This document shows positions 1 through 9,809 of a DNA stretch of 64,000 bases, piece after piece. Below the pieces are notes generated by a model. It was not told where the DNA came from. It saw only the letters and a program-made list of their open reading frames with translations, and did no database searches. The stretch comes from a virus, in IMG/VR virus record IMGVR_UViG_3300046167_000815, positions 1-64,000 of that record; one strand, given 5' to 3'. How positions within the stretch are numbered: the stretch's first letter is position 1; each line of letters opens with the position of its first letter. A program made the translations under genes and the position numbers.

Positions 1-1
1 T

Positions 2-454
2 GAAGATAAATCTAAAGGTAAATTAGAATCTTCTAAAATTATGTGGGCTATACAAATGTGCGAGACACCTAACTCAAAGTTTTATAATCGTCCTGGAAAA
101 TATAAAGAAATGTCTGCTACTTTTTTAAAAGATGTTTCTCATAACTGGAAAAAACTTAATCCTGTAGTAGAGTCTTATAAAAATTCTGCATTAACAGATG
201 CAGAAAGAGCCTTGACTTCTTGGAACGATACTATTAAGATGAGAGATAAAGCTATTAAATCTATGTACGAAGAATTACTTGTTAATGCTTTAGGAGATTT
301 AGATACAAAAGCTTTAGCAGATGTAGATAAGATGTTAGCACTTACACCTAAATTATTTGACGATTATAATAAAATAAAGACAACGTTTGAAGAAGAAAAG
401 ATTCAGAAAAAAGGAAAACAAACTTTTTCGTTGTCAGATGAAGATGCCTTATGA
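2..454 (+). CDS. Putative small terminase-like protein, 5' end outside window
   Basis: The frame is open from the window edge, so the true start probably lies upstream; the first internal ATG is at 41. The visible part is about 150 residues, mostly charged and helical, with a C-terminal lysine-rich stretch and an acidic end. It overlaps TerL by four bases (ATGA), which indicates translational coupling. Its position immediately before TerL is where a small terminase subunit or another packaging factor is expected, but I see no diagnostic motif such as a clear helix-turn-helix. The packaging role is therefore inferred from context only. Confidence 0.5.
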   Translation, partial: EDKSKGKLESSKIMWAIQMCETPNSKFYNRPGKYKEMSATFLKDVSHNWKKLNPVVESYKNSALTDAERALTSWNDTIKMRDKAIKSMYEELLVNALGDLDTKALADVDKMLALTPKLFDDYNKIKTTFEEEKIQKKGKQTFSLSDEDAL

Positions 455-2625
455 TAGTAAACAACTCTAACTTTCTTGTAGGCACTATACCTAATCTACA
501 TCCTGAACTAGAATACTACGAAAGGATTTCTTATTGGCAAACACAAAAACGTAGATGCATTGAAGGATATTGGCAACAAGGCAAATGGATGCCAGGCCCA
601 TTATACTACTACGTAAATTTCCATAATATACTTTTTGAGGACGACAGCTCTGTGTCGCAAGCATCTGGTTTGCCTTGGCTACGTGACTTGGATTGGGAAA
701 TGTATTATATCTACGAAGAGTGTAGAGGTTTTTCAGGATTTTCAAAAGATAAAAAATATACCTGTGATAGAAGATACGGTCCAGAAAAAGATTTAGCTCT
801 TCTTTTAGGACGTATTACAGAAAAAGAAATTAATTCTAAAGTTTATATGGACGCAAGATCTTATTTGCGTATGAACCATAAAACAGACTTAGGAAAGCCT
901 TTATATAAAAACGAAGCAAAACATTTAATTAGTATACAGTCCCGTGGTGGGGGTAAGTCATATGGTAGTTCTGGTATTCTAAATCATAATTATTTATTTG
1001 ACGGAGCTACAGATTACGACGTTTATTTAGATCGTAAAAAAGCTAAGAACTACATTGCATCTGATACTATTATAGGCGCTATTGATACTAAGTATACTGG
1101 GCCTCTTGTTAAAAAAGTACTCCATGCTCTTGAGATGTTGCCTGGAGGATATAAAGTATCTGCAGAAGAATCACATCCTTCTCCGTTACTAGTTAGTCAT
1201 AGTGGGTCGCTTGCTGCCAATAAAGAATATCAATCTAAAACTGGTTCTTTGTTAAGGCATAGAACTTTTAAAGATAATCCGCTAGCAGCCAATGGTACTC
1301 GACCTAACTTAGTTGTGTTAGATGAGGTTGGTTTTATGAGTAACATAAAAGAATCTTGGGCAGCAATTGAAGCAACACAACAGTCAAAGCAAAAAAAGAA
1401 TCTAGTTATGTGGGCCCTAGGTACAGGAGGTCTTGTATCTGGTAGAGCTGCTTTGTATGCAGAAAGTATATTTAGAAATCCTAGTGATTATAATTGTCTA
1501 GTCTTTGAGGATATTTTTGAGAACAGAGGAGACATAGGATACTTTGTTCCTTTTTGGAAAACTCTTAACGAATTTAAAGAAGGCGATAATCTTATTACTA
1601 ATGAACAGCGATCTATGTTGTATATAGAACATAGACGTAAAGAAGCTAAAAAATCTGACGACCCTTCTGTTTACCAGGGAGAAATAATTAACGGACCTAT
1701 TGTTCCGTCAGAAGCATTCTTAGTTGTAGAAGGTAGTTATTTTCCTACTTTGTTTTTAAAAAATCATTTATCAGAATTAGAAGGAGGTAAGCTAACAAAA
1801 TATTTAGAAAGTTCTTTTAAGGGCACATTAATATTTGACAACAACGGAGAAGTAGATTTTTCTACAATACAAGATGCTAAACCTATTCGTAATTATCCTC
1901 TTAAAAAAGAAGATCCTAAAGCAGGGTGTGTAGAAGTTTGGGTTAAGCCGCAAAAAAATGAAGAAGGCGTAGTACCTAGAAATACTTATATAGCAGGAAT
2001 GGATGTCGTGGATAAAGCCAGGGCAACTACCACCTCTCTTCCTTCTATAGTAGTAATGAATAGATTTACTAGACAAATAGTTGCAGAGTACACAGGACGT
2101 ACAGACGATCCTAATGATTTTTATGAAATCTGTAGAAAATTATTATTATATTATAATGCTACAGGAATGTACGAGCAAAACTTACCTGGTTTGTTTACAT
2201 ACTTTGAACGTAAAAAATGTTTGTATTTATTAGCAGATACTCCTTATCAATTACGTAACTCAGATACTTTTAAACAAGGTAGTAACACTTCTAAGGGAAT
2301 TAATGCGTCTGAGAAAGTAAACCAGACTGCCAGAGATTTTATTAAATCTTTTTTATTAGAAACAGTTTCTAATAATTCTGATACAAGAGTATTAGAACTT
2401 ATTTATTCTACAGCAATGATAAAAGAACTTATTATGTGGAATAAGAGAGGTAACTTTGACCGTGTATCATCTTTAGGCATGCTTATGTGGCACGATGCTA
2501 CTACACAAATAAATATACAAGAAAATACTAAAAAAGTAAAAACTTTCTTAGAAGATCCTTACTGGGAAGAGTTTGGAGTTCTTAGAGATACAAACGTAAA
2601 CAAAGCTTCATTTAACGATTTCTGA
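451..2625 (+). CDS. terL: Terminase large subunit (ATPase/nuclease)
   Basis: This is the DNA-packaging motor protein: an ATPase that translocates DNA into the prohead plus an RNase-H-fold nuclease that cuts the concatemer. The Walker A loop S-R-G-G-G-K-S lies around residues 164-170 with the lysine at 169. Walker B is N-L-V-V-L-D-E with D291/E292. The nuclease domain starts near I-A-G-M-D-V-V-D, with the first metal-binding aspartate at about 518. The length of 724 residues is normal for crAss-like and related Bacteroidota phages. The start overlaps the preceding gene by four bases, and the portal gene follows after a 69-base gap holding a promoter-like box. Confidence 0.95.
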   Translation: MIVNNSNFLVGTIPNLHPELEYYERISYWQTQKRRCIEGYWQQGKWMPGPLYYYVNFHNILFEDDSSVSQASGLPWLRDLDWEMYYIYEECRGFSGFSKDKKYTCDRRYGPEKDLALLLGRITEKEINSKVYMDARSYLRMNHKTDLGKPLYKNEAKHLISIQSRGGGKSYGSSGILNHNYLFDGATDYDVYLDRKKAKNYIASDTIIGAIDTKYTGPLVKKVLHALEMLPGGYKVSAEESHPSPLLVSHSGSLAANKEYQSKTGSLLRHRTFKDNPLAANGTRPNLVVLDEVGFMSNIKESWAAIEATQQSKQKKNLVMWALGTGGLVSGRAALYAESIFRNPSDYNCLVFEDIFENRGDIGYFVPFWKTLNEFKEGDNLITNEQRSMLYIEHRRKEAKKSDDPSVYQGEIINGPIVPSEAFLVVEGSYFPTLFLKNHLSELEGGKLTKYLESSFKGTLIFDNNGEVDFSTIQDAKPIRNYPLKKEDPKAGCVEVWVKPQKNEEGVVPRNTYIAGMDVVDKARATTTSLPSIVVMNRFTRQIVAEYTGRTDDPNDFYEICRKLLLYYNATGMYEQNLPGLFTYFERKKCLYLLADTPYQLRNSDTFKQGSNTSKGINASEKVNQTARDFIKSFLLETVSNNSDTRVLELIYSTAMIKELIMWNKRGNFDRVSSLGMLMWHDATTQINIQENTKKVKTFLEDPYWEEFGVLRDTNVNKASFNDF

Positions 2626-2666
2626 TAAGAATTTAGACTTGATAATGAAGTTTAAATTTTTATCTT

Positions 2667-2674
2667 TAACTTTG
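2667..2674 (+). promoter_or_regulatory. TAnnTTTG promoter-like box before portal gene
   Basis: The sequence TAACTTTG matches the Bacteroidota -7 element TAnnTTTG and sits 20 bases before the portal ATG, in one of the few real gaps of the head module. No TTG is present at the ideal -33 distance; the nearest ends 25 bases upstream. Motif match only. Confidence 0.35.
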
Positions 2675-2694
2675 TTATTAAAATAAAAATTCAC

Positions 2695-5139
2695 ATGGCA
2701 CAATCCTCAAGTGTAAAAATGAATAACTTAATTAGCTTTCCTAGGCAAAAGTTATCAGACAAAAAGAAAACAGATAAGTGGTATAAAGAGTGCGTAGATT
2801 ACGCAGAAAACCTTTTAACATCTGATTACGATCTAAGAGCACATTTTAAAAAGAAAGATACTAACTACAAGTTACGTTCTAATATTATTAATCCAAAAGA
2901 TTTTCAGAGATACATTAATCCTGATAACTTAGATCTAAGCAAACTTCCTGCACAATTTCAACACATAGGAATAGAAAATTCTAAAATAAATTTATTATTA
3001 GGAGAATATTCTAAGAGAAGAAAAGAATATAGAGCTTATATATCTGCTAATGATAAAGAAGGTATTTCTAGAAAAGAAATAGAACTTAAAAAACAAATGG
3101 ATGATGTCTTTACAAGAATCATTACAGGAGACGCTATTTCAGAAGAAGAGATACAAGAGAAGCTAAAAGAACAAATGGATTATGCTGCATATGATTTTCA
3201 AGACATTGCAGAAATTACAGCTAATAAAATTTTAAAACGAGAATATAAAGAGCAGAATTTAGATTTCTTATTCCTACGAACTTTTGAGGATTTGTTGGTA
3301 GCAGGAGAAGAGATTGTATACTGCGGTGTTCTAGGAGGCGAGCCTGTCATGAGAAGAGTCAATCCTATGAACCTTTATACTTTAGGAGGTAGCTCAATGT
3401 ATATTGAGGATTCTGATATTATTGTATGGCACGACTACATGTCAGTAGGCCAAGTTATTGACGATTACTGGGATGAGTTAGAACCTAAAGATGTAGAGTT
3501 TTTAGAAACAGGGTCATAAAACAAATTCAGAAACTAGTACTGCTATAGGTCTTAATAGAGACTACGCAATAAATGATATTTTTGGAGATGTAGATGCATT
3601 ACAAATTTTTCATCCATCAGAAATAGGAACTAAAACATTTGGCGGTTCTTTTGATACTAGCGGTAATGTAAGAGTTATAAAAGCTTGTTGGAGATCTAGA
3701 CGTAAAATATACAAACGTAAATATTACGATGAAGACGGAGAAGCTCAATATGACTATGTAGATGAAAACTACAAAGCAAAAAAAGATCTAGGAGAAGAGC
3801 TAGAAGAAACTTGGGTAAACGAATGGCTAGAAGGCTACTAAGATTGGAGACGATATTTATGTAGGAATGAAACCTATTGCTTACTCTGGAAAATCATTAG
3901 TTAATAAATCTAAAGGTACGCCTCCATTTATTGGTTCTGTAAATAGTACTAATGATTCACGTGTACAGTCTTTGTCAGATATAATGAAGCCTCTTACTTA
4001 CTCTTATGATATTGCATATTATAAACGTGAGTTAGAAATTGCTACATACAAAGGAAACTTTGCTGCAATTAATGCGTCTATGATTCCTGCAGGATGGAAA
4101 CCTGCTGAATGGATACGTTATATAACAGTAAATAAATTCGGATTCTTAGATCCTACAAACGAAATACTAAAGGGCCCTTCTCAAGGTAAGTCTGCAGGAG
4201 CATACAATACTTTGACTGCTACTAATGTACAGATAGGAGATCCTAATGCAATTCAGATGTATACTAATATACTAGTAGACATTGAAAATACACTTGGTAA
4301 ACTTGCAGGAGTATCTGGCGCAAGAGAAGGACAAATACAAAACCGTGAGGCTGTAGGAAATGTAGAACGTGAAGTTGCACAAACTTCTCACATTACAGAA
4401 AAATGGTTTGCAGTAGACAGCAACTTCCGTAAACGAGCAATGACTAAATTTTTAGATTGTGCTAAATATGCTTACAAAAAGAATCCAAAAAGAGCCCAGT
4501 ATCTTATGGACGACATGGGTATGGTAATGATAGATTACTTTGACGAGTTTGCTGCTTCCGAGATGGATATATTTGTAGGTAACTCTACAGAAGACACTGC
4601 TCTTTACCAACAAATTAAATCTTTATCTCAAGCTGCTATACAAAATGGCCAGGCTAAAATAGAAGATCTAATTGCAATATCTACGTCAGAATCTGTACAA
4701 GAAACTTCTCGTAAACTTAAAAATTCTGCAGAGCGTATTAGAAAAGAACAAAACGAAAGAGCTGAAGCAGATAGAGCGTCACAAGAAAAACTTCAGATGA
4801 TGAAGCAAGAATTCCAAGAAAAGATGTGGCAGAGAGATGATTTTAATAAAGAAGAAGATCGTAAAATAGAATATGCTAAGATCGAACAAAAAAGAGAAGA
4901 GGCGGTTATGAAAGAAGAAGTTTCTCTTGTTCGTGAAAATATGAAAATGGTAGATTCTGATGGAAACGGTATTCCTGATGAAATAGATCTTAGAAGAACA
5001 GAAGTTGACGAAACTTATAAACAAGATTCTATAGCATTAGGACAAGCAAAATTAGAAGAAACTAAAAGAAGTAATATGGCCTAATGAAGAAATAAAAAGA
5101 CAAAAACCTGTTAAAGTTGTAGCAGGAGGTAAAGAGTAA
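2695..5139 (+). CDS. Portal protein, interrupted by three +1 frame changes
   Basis: The portal forms the dodecameric ring at the DNA-entry vertex. The coding sequence is in four pieces: 2695-3519, then the +1 frame to 3841, then the next +1 frame from about 3840 to 5084, then a short +1 tail ending K-E at 5139. Each junction is repaired by dropping one base (near 3511-3516, near 3838-3839, near 5075-5077). The repaired protein is 813 residues and reads smoothly across the joins (E-T-G-H-K-T-N, E-G-Y-K-I-G-D, S-N-M-A-N-E-E). The C-terminal third is a long charged coiled coil (about 640-740) followed by a calcium-loop-like D-S-D-G-N-G-I-P-D-E-I-D. Identification rests on position after TerL and overall resemblance to crAss-like portals. 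An intact portal is essential, so the breaks are likely sequence errors or recoding. Confidence 0.85.
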
Positions 5140-5235
5140 TTTTAATATTTGGCTATAGCACTAAGAGAAAAATAACATATATATAGTTTATGGACTATAA
5201 AAATAATTTTAATATTGTAATTAAATAAAGACAGC

Positions 5236-5614
5236 ATGAGTGAAGAAAACGAATTATTTGACGGTATTCAAATTTTATCACCTGGTGAAGTAGAAGCACA
5301 GCACAACAAAGGAAGTGAGGAACCTGTTGCTGAAGAAGCCTACTGAAACTGTAGAAGAAGAGGTAGCTCTTCCTGAAGCAGGAACAGAAGATAGCGATGA
5401 ATCCGCCATTGCTCCAGTTGAACGAGAGAGTTCACCTGTAATTGAAAATGAAGAAGACGATTCTATTGAATCCGAAGCACCCGCAGAAGGTACTACTCGT
5501 TACCAAGCCCTTATTAAAGACTTGGCAAACGAAGAAATCTTTGAAGGTACTACTGAAGAAGAGATGGAAGAAATGCTAAAGGATGCTTCAGGCAGATACC
5601 TATTAAGAAATTAA
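5236..5614 (+). CDS. Acidic scaffold-like protein, one +1 frame change
   Basis: The ATG at 5236 opens an acidic frame that hits TGA at 5344-5346. The +1 frame carries on as a very acidic protein rich in Glu and Thr to 5614. Removing one base near 5337-5342 (for example one C of GCCTAC) gives a 125-residue protein that reads through as E-E-A-T-E-T-V-E-E-E. The stop overlaps the next ATG (TAATG), so the two genes are coupled. Acidic, low-complexity proteins just before the capsid gene are typical of scaffolding or head-assembly factors. It may originally have been one protein with the next gene, which would need one additional frame change near 5600. Confidence 0.6.
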
Positions 5615-6438
5615 TGGAACTTACTGTTGATACAAAACTTAAAGCTAAACAAAATGCTTGGTTAAATAACTTTGACGGAGCTAAGAGACGATTTTTAGAA
5701 ATCGAAGATAAGTTTAGCGATACAGATACAGCTATCCAAATGGCACAGCGTCTTGAGTTCTTTGATAATTTAACAGAGCAGAATCTTTCAGAAGATACTA
5801 ATCTTCAAAAGAATCTGTACTTTGAGTATTTAGTAGGCAAAAACTTTTCTGAAGAAGAGGCCAGAGAAATGGTAGAAGAAGCTGACGGAATAGATAAACT
5901 ATACGAAAAAGCAAGTTCTGCATTACCAGCCTTAAAAAGAGAAGCTACACAATTTGTAGCTAATTCTGAAGCAGAAAAAATACAAGCCCAAGAAAACTAC
6001 TCTAAACAACAACAAGAGCAGTTTGAAAATTTAATGCAAACAGTAGACAGTAAAGAATTTTTTATAGACGGTCTTAAAATTAATAAGACAGTTAAAGATA
6101 AAATTAAGTCTAATATGACTAGTCCTGTTTACAAAACTGAAGACGGACGAGAACTAACAAGTTTAATGTATAAACAAATGAGAAGCCCTGGAGAATTCCA
6201 AGCTCTTATGAGTTACTACGATACTATAGGATTGTTCGATGTAGATAAAGAAGGAAAGTTTTCTCCTAATATCGAAAAAATAAAAAAAGTAGCTAAAACA
6301 AAAGCGGTAACAGAGCTTGATAGAGTATTAGCTACAGAAGAACAAAGAGGAGTCGGAAGACAAAATTCTAACCGACCTTCTGGAAAGTCTTCTGGAATAT
6401 TAAGTATTCTAGAAGCAGGACAAAAGAAAAAAAGATAA
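5614..6438 (+). CDS. Scaffold-like head assembly protein
   Basis: A 274-residue, highly charged, largely helical protein located directly before the major capsid gene, which is the usual place of the scaffold in tailed phages. The middle (about 110-150) is glutamine- and glutamate-rich and predicted coiled coil. The C-terminus is basic (K-K-K-R), as expected for a scaffold region that binds the inner capsid surface. The start overlaps the stop of the acidic gene upstream by one base. No enzymatic motif is visible. The role is inferred from composition and position. Confidence 0.6.
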   Translation: MELTVDTKLKAKQNAWLNNFDGAKRRFLEIEDKFSDTDTAIQMAQRLEFFDNLTEQNLSEDTNLQKNLYFEYLVGKNFSEEEAREMVEEADGIDKLYEKASSALPALKREATQFVANSEAEKIQAQENYSKQQQEQFENLMQTVDSKEFFIDGLKINKTVKDKIKSNMTSPVYKTEDGRELTSLMYKQMRSPGEFQALMSYYDTIGLFDVDKEGKFSPNIEKIKKVAKTKAVTELDRVLATEEQRGVGRQNSNRPSGKSSGILSILEAGQKKKR

Positions 6439-6475
6439 ATAAATATATTCGTTGAATAAATAAATAAATAAACAA

Positions 6476-7984
6476 ATGTCACAATTACTTCCGTTACAAA
6501 AGTATGCTGCAGTTGATTATAACGGTTTGGTTACCGATAATCACTTCCATGCTTTGTATCAACAAAAACCAGAATTGATCTCTGATACTATCAAATCAAT
6601 TTACAAAACTAATTTGCAAGGAAAACTACGTGAATTCGTAGATCGTTTCCCAGTAAAAGAAGTTGAACAAGAAAATGGATTCTACAACTGGATGTTGCAG
6701 GGTCAACACGACAAGAACTTAGCAGTTTCAGATGCTGAGGATTTTGCAGGTAACACTTTGTCTGCTGGGACATTCCCAGGAAACATTGGCGCAAACGGTC
6801 AACGTTTTTACCTTATCTTCGATGAGCCTTTGTTTGAAGAAACAAACGTTATTCGTGGAGAATCTGATACGTACCACTTCTTAGTAAAGAAAGTACACGA
6901 TGCTGGATCTCGTTTTAAAGTAGAGGTTGAGTTGTTTACTGATGATGAGAACATGAGTGTTCCTTCAGATGAAATCGCAGTAGGTACTCGTTTCTCTAAA
7001 TTTTACGATGCAGTTCCTTCTACATTGTCTTACAAAGGTGCAGAGCCTTACTTCACTTCTCCTTGGAGAATGGAAAACCGTCCTACTACAATGCGTATGC
7101 AGTACAAAGTTGCTGGTAACACTATCAACAAAGGGAAAAACGAACCTTTAGAGTTTGGATTCACTTACAAAGGACAAACAGAATCAATGTGGATTAACTA
7201 CCAAGATATGGTAGCGCATCACCAATGTGAAGAAATGTTTGCAAGAATGTGTCTTTACGGAAAGAAAAATTGGACTGCAGATCACAAATATTTGAACAAA
7301 GACGACAATACTAAATATAGCATTGAGTCAGGTTCAGGTTTCTTTGAGCAAATTGCTCCATCAAACGTTCACTACTACAACACTTACGACCTTGATTGGC
7401 ACCTAGAGATGCTTCTTGATATGGGAGTTGGGAAATTGGAAAGAGGTAAACGTATCGTTCACATCATGACTGGTGAGTTCGGAGCAATTGAGATTTCTAA
7501 GCAAATCGCTCAGAAAACTGCTGCACAAGTAACTATCGTTTCTGATAAATATATTACTGGAAGCACAGCTCCAGGAAACCTTGGAGGTAAGAATACTAAG
7601 TACTCTATGGAGCCACAATACAACATTTACCAATGGTACAATGGAGTAGAGCTTCGTATTGAAATCTTGGACTTCCTTGATGATGATGTTTACTTCCCAC
7701 AACGTCACCCAGATGGACTAGGAGGAGTAGAGTCACACAGAATGATTGCTCTTGACTATGGCGAAGATGCAGGAATTTACCGAGTTAAGCCAAAAGGAGT
7801 TCCAGATTATAACTGGGCGTACATCGCAGGAATGCGTGATCCTTTCACGGCTGGAGGTAAAGGTTCTCCTAAATCAGTAGCTTCTGCAATTGATGGATAC
7901 GAAGTACACTTCCAAAAATGGGGAGGTATGATGATCGAAGATCCAACAAAAGTAGTAGATCTACAGTTGTTAGTTGAAAGATAG
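6476..7984 (+). CDS. Major capsid protein (HK97-type, crAss-like)
   Basis: A 502-residue protein that I recognise as the crAss-like major capsid protein from its N-terminal half (for example the segment L-L-P-L-Q-K-Y-A-A-V-D-Y-N-G), its size and its position after the scaffold. It forms the icosahedral shell. Codon use is visibly different from neighbours: more C-ending codons such as AAC, TTC and TAC and more CGT, as expected of the most highly expressed gene. The leader is an A-rich tandem AAAT repeat without a Shine-Dalgarno sequence, a form seen in strongly translated Bacteroidota genes. A terminator follows immediately. Confidence 0.9.
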   Translation: MSQLLPLQKYAAVDYNGLVTDNHFHALYQQKPELISDTIKSIYKTNLQGKLREFVDRFPVKEVEQENGFYNWMLQGQHDKNLAVSDAEDFAGNTLSAGTFPGNIGANGQRFYLIFDEPLFEETNVIRGESDTYHFLVKKVHDAGSRFKVEVELFTDDENMSVPSDEIAVGTRFSKFYDAVPSTLSYKGAEPYFTSPWRMENRPTTMRMQYKVAGNTINKGKNEPLEFGFTYKGQTESMWINYQDMVAHHQCEEMFARMCLYGKKNWTADHKYLNKDDNTKYSIESGSGFFEQIAPSNVHYYNTYDLDWHLEMLLDMGVGKLERGKRIVHIMTGEFGAIEISKQIAQKTAAQVTIVSDKYITGSTAPGNLGGKNTKYSMEPQYNIYQWYNGVELRIEILDFLDDDVYFPQRHPDGLGGVESHRMIALDYGEDAGIYRVKPKGVPDYNWAYIAGMRDPFTAGGKGSPKSVASAIDGYEVHFQKWGGMMIEDPTKVVDLQLLVER

Positions 7985-8001
7985 ACTATAATTAAATAAT
8001 T

Positions 8002-8040
8002 AGCTCCCTTGCTTGATTGCAGGGGAGCTTCTTTAAAATT
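8002..8040 (+). terminator. Hairpin terminator after capsid gene
   Basis: Arms at 8002-8012 and 8019-8029 pair over 11 bp with one G-T wobble and a 6-base loop. They are followed by a T-rich tract interrupted by AAAA. It lies 17 bases after the capsid stop and would end or attenuate the head transcript. Confidence 0.7.
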
Positions 8041-8066
8041 TTTGAGGAAAAATAAAAGACAGCAAA

Positions 8067-9020
8067 ATGGCAAAAACAAAAACAGAAGAGAAAACAGACA
8101 TTATTTGGGGAACGTATTTACAAAATAAAATTGTAGACGTAAAACCAATTGAATCCTCTGGAAAGTGGAGAAAACTTTTAGTTGCAGGACAAGACATGAA
8201 GAAAGAACCTTACATGTTTAACAAAGTAAAGAAAAGTTTCCAAGTTCCGTTAATGAGTGCCTCTAGAGGAGGAGGTGTAAAAGTAGTATTTAACGATGTT
8301 GAAAGAACATTTATTAAAAAATACTATTCCAAATACCCAACGGGTATGACGGAAAAAGAGTTCTTTGAAGAAGAGTTAGGTGTAGACCTAAATCCTTATG
8401 GCGAACCAGGAAATAATTTCTGGAGAGACAATAAAAAAAGTAGAGTCACACTTACTAAAGAAGGTATGACTTTAAACCTTAACACATCTATGGGTATGTT
8501 GAGATATAAAATTTTATTGTCTAATAAGAATCTCATTTCTCCTTCGTATGAAGATAGAAGAAAAAGAGCTACTTATGAATTTATGATAGTTAACCAAGGA
8601 AAACTTACTACTAAAAAAGCAGAAGCTGGTAAACTTAAAAGTAAAGCATTTGCTGCATACGGTAGAATTATATCCGATATGGATTCTATGAAAGGATTTG
8701 TTAGAGCATTAGGAAGAGCTATTCCTGCCAACTATACAAATGATTGGCTAGAAGCAGAAATTTTAGATGTACTAGAAGAAAATCCTGCTGGATTCCTTAG
8801 AATAGTAGAAGATCCTTCTTATGAAGCTAAGATCTTTATTCAGAAAGCAGTTGAATGTGGGGCTATCAAACGTATGAATGATAAACGTTACGTTCTAGAC
8901 AATGGTATTGAGATTGGAGATTTGCCGCAATCTATTCAGTACTTGAACGATCCTGAACATCAGGAAGTAAAATTGAGAATAAAATCTCAAGTAGAAATGG
9001 CAAAAAGAAAAGAAAACTAA
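8067..9020 (+). CDS. Conserved crAss-like structural protein after the capsid gene
   Basis: A 317-residue basic protein with a lysine-rich N-terminus, no signal peptide and no membrane segment. The last third (about 215-290) looks like a compact helical domain. Its position between the capsid gene and the first connector-like gene is conserved in related phages as far as I can recognise, and points to a head or head-completion role. I cannot assign a biochemical function. It follows the capsid terminator, so it is expected to be made at a lower level than the capsid protein. Confidence 0.55.
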   Translation: MAKTKTEEKTDIIWGTYLQNKIVDVKPIESSGKWRKLLVAGQDMKKEPYMFNKVKKSFQVPLMSASRGGGVKVVFNDVERTFIKKYYSKYPTGMTEKEFFEEELGVDLNPYGEPGNNFWRDNKKSRVTLTKEGMTLNLNTSMGMLRYKILLSNKNLISPSYEDRRKRATYEFMIVNQGKLTTKKAEAGKLKSKAFAAYGRIISDMDSMKGFVRALGRAIPANYTNDWLEAEILDVLEENPAGFLRIVEDPSYEAKIFIQKAVECGAIKRMNDKRYVLDNGIEIGDLPQSIQYLNDPEHQEVKLRIKSQVEMAKRKEN

Positions 9021-9027
9021 AAAATAG

Positions 9028-9783
9028 ATGGACGCTAACAGCATGGCAGACGAACTAGACCAGCAAGTAGACAGAGCATCGAGCTTTGGATCACCTGGTT
9101 ACGAGAATGAAGATTACTCTTCTGTACTTACAGAAGCTATGCATGTGTACATCAAACAGTTCATTGACAGAAAGAATAACCGTAAAGGTGAAAGTTTAGA
9201 AGAAACTGAAGTTAGAAACCAAGGACTCAGTGCGCTTATTAAAAGAGGCGCTGGTCTTTCGGTTTCTTCTAGTCAGGCAGGAACATTCACTAACGGGACT
9301 TTTTATGATTTGCCTTCTGATTTTATGTACACCATACACGAAGAAGGCACAATAGATAAAAACAAATGTGATGACCCTAATACTCGTATACCAACGTTTT
9401 TTAGAGTTATATCACATGACGAGGTAACACGTTTAGAAAAGAATAAATATAAAAGACCTTATTATTATTCTTACGGTGACTCAATGACATGGAGATTAGT
9501 ATTCTCCAGAGAAGTAGATGGTAATAATCCATCTCTTCCTGCTACAGCAAAAAGACATCAGCTAGTAACTGATGGAACTTATAATGTAGAAAGCTACTCT
9601 ATTAATTACTTGAAGTTCCCAGAACCTATAGTAGTAGATAGAGAAGTTCCGACAAATCAAAGAAATTGTATTCTTGATGAGTCAACTCATTTAGTTATTA
9701 TTGATATAGCTAAGAGTTTATTATTAGAAAGAGTAAAAGAACAGGAGATAACTAATGTAATGTCTCCAAAAGATTTAGAATAA
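9028..9783 (+). CDS. Connector/ring-type structural protein
   Basis: A 251-residue protein with an acidic helical N-terminus and a beta-rich middle containing the phrase F-Y-D-L-P-S-D-F-M-Y, which is typical of head-tail connector and ring proteins in these phages (T7/P22 adaptor-like layout: helical start, then strands around L-P-x-D-F). It begins eight bases after the preceding stop. A role as one of the ring proteins that stack below the portal is likely, but which ring it is cannot be told from sequence alone. Confidence 0.5.
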   Translation: MDANSMADELDQQVDRASSFGSPGYENEDYSSVLTEAMHVYIKQFIDRKNNRKGESLEETEVRNQGLSALIKRGAGLSVSSSQAGTFTNGTFYDLPSDFMYTIHEEGTIDKNKCDDPNTRIPTFFRVISHDEVTRLEKNKYKRPYYYSYGDSMTWRLVFSREVDGNNPSLPATAKRHQLVTDGTYNVESYSINYLKFPEPIVVDREVPTNQRNCILDESTHLVIIDIAKSLLLERVKEQEITNVMSPKDLE

Positions 9784-9809
9784 TAATTATTAATTAAAAA
9801 CAAAGTAAA

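Noticed and set aside
3500-3870. Possible intron or inserted element in the portal gene
   Set aside because: The region between the two portal pieces codes for portal-like protein in the intermediate frame, with no extra sequence; only single bases separate the frames.
5185-5206. Hairpin TATAGT-loop-ACTATA before the acidic scaffold gene
   Set aside because: Only six A/T pairs and no T-run on the coding strand; too weak to call a terminator.
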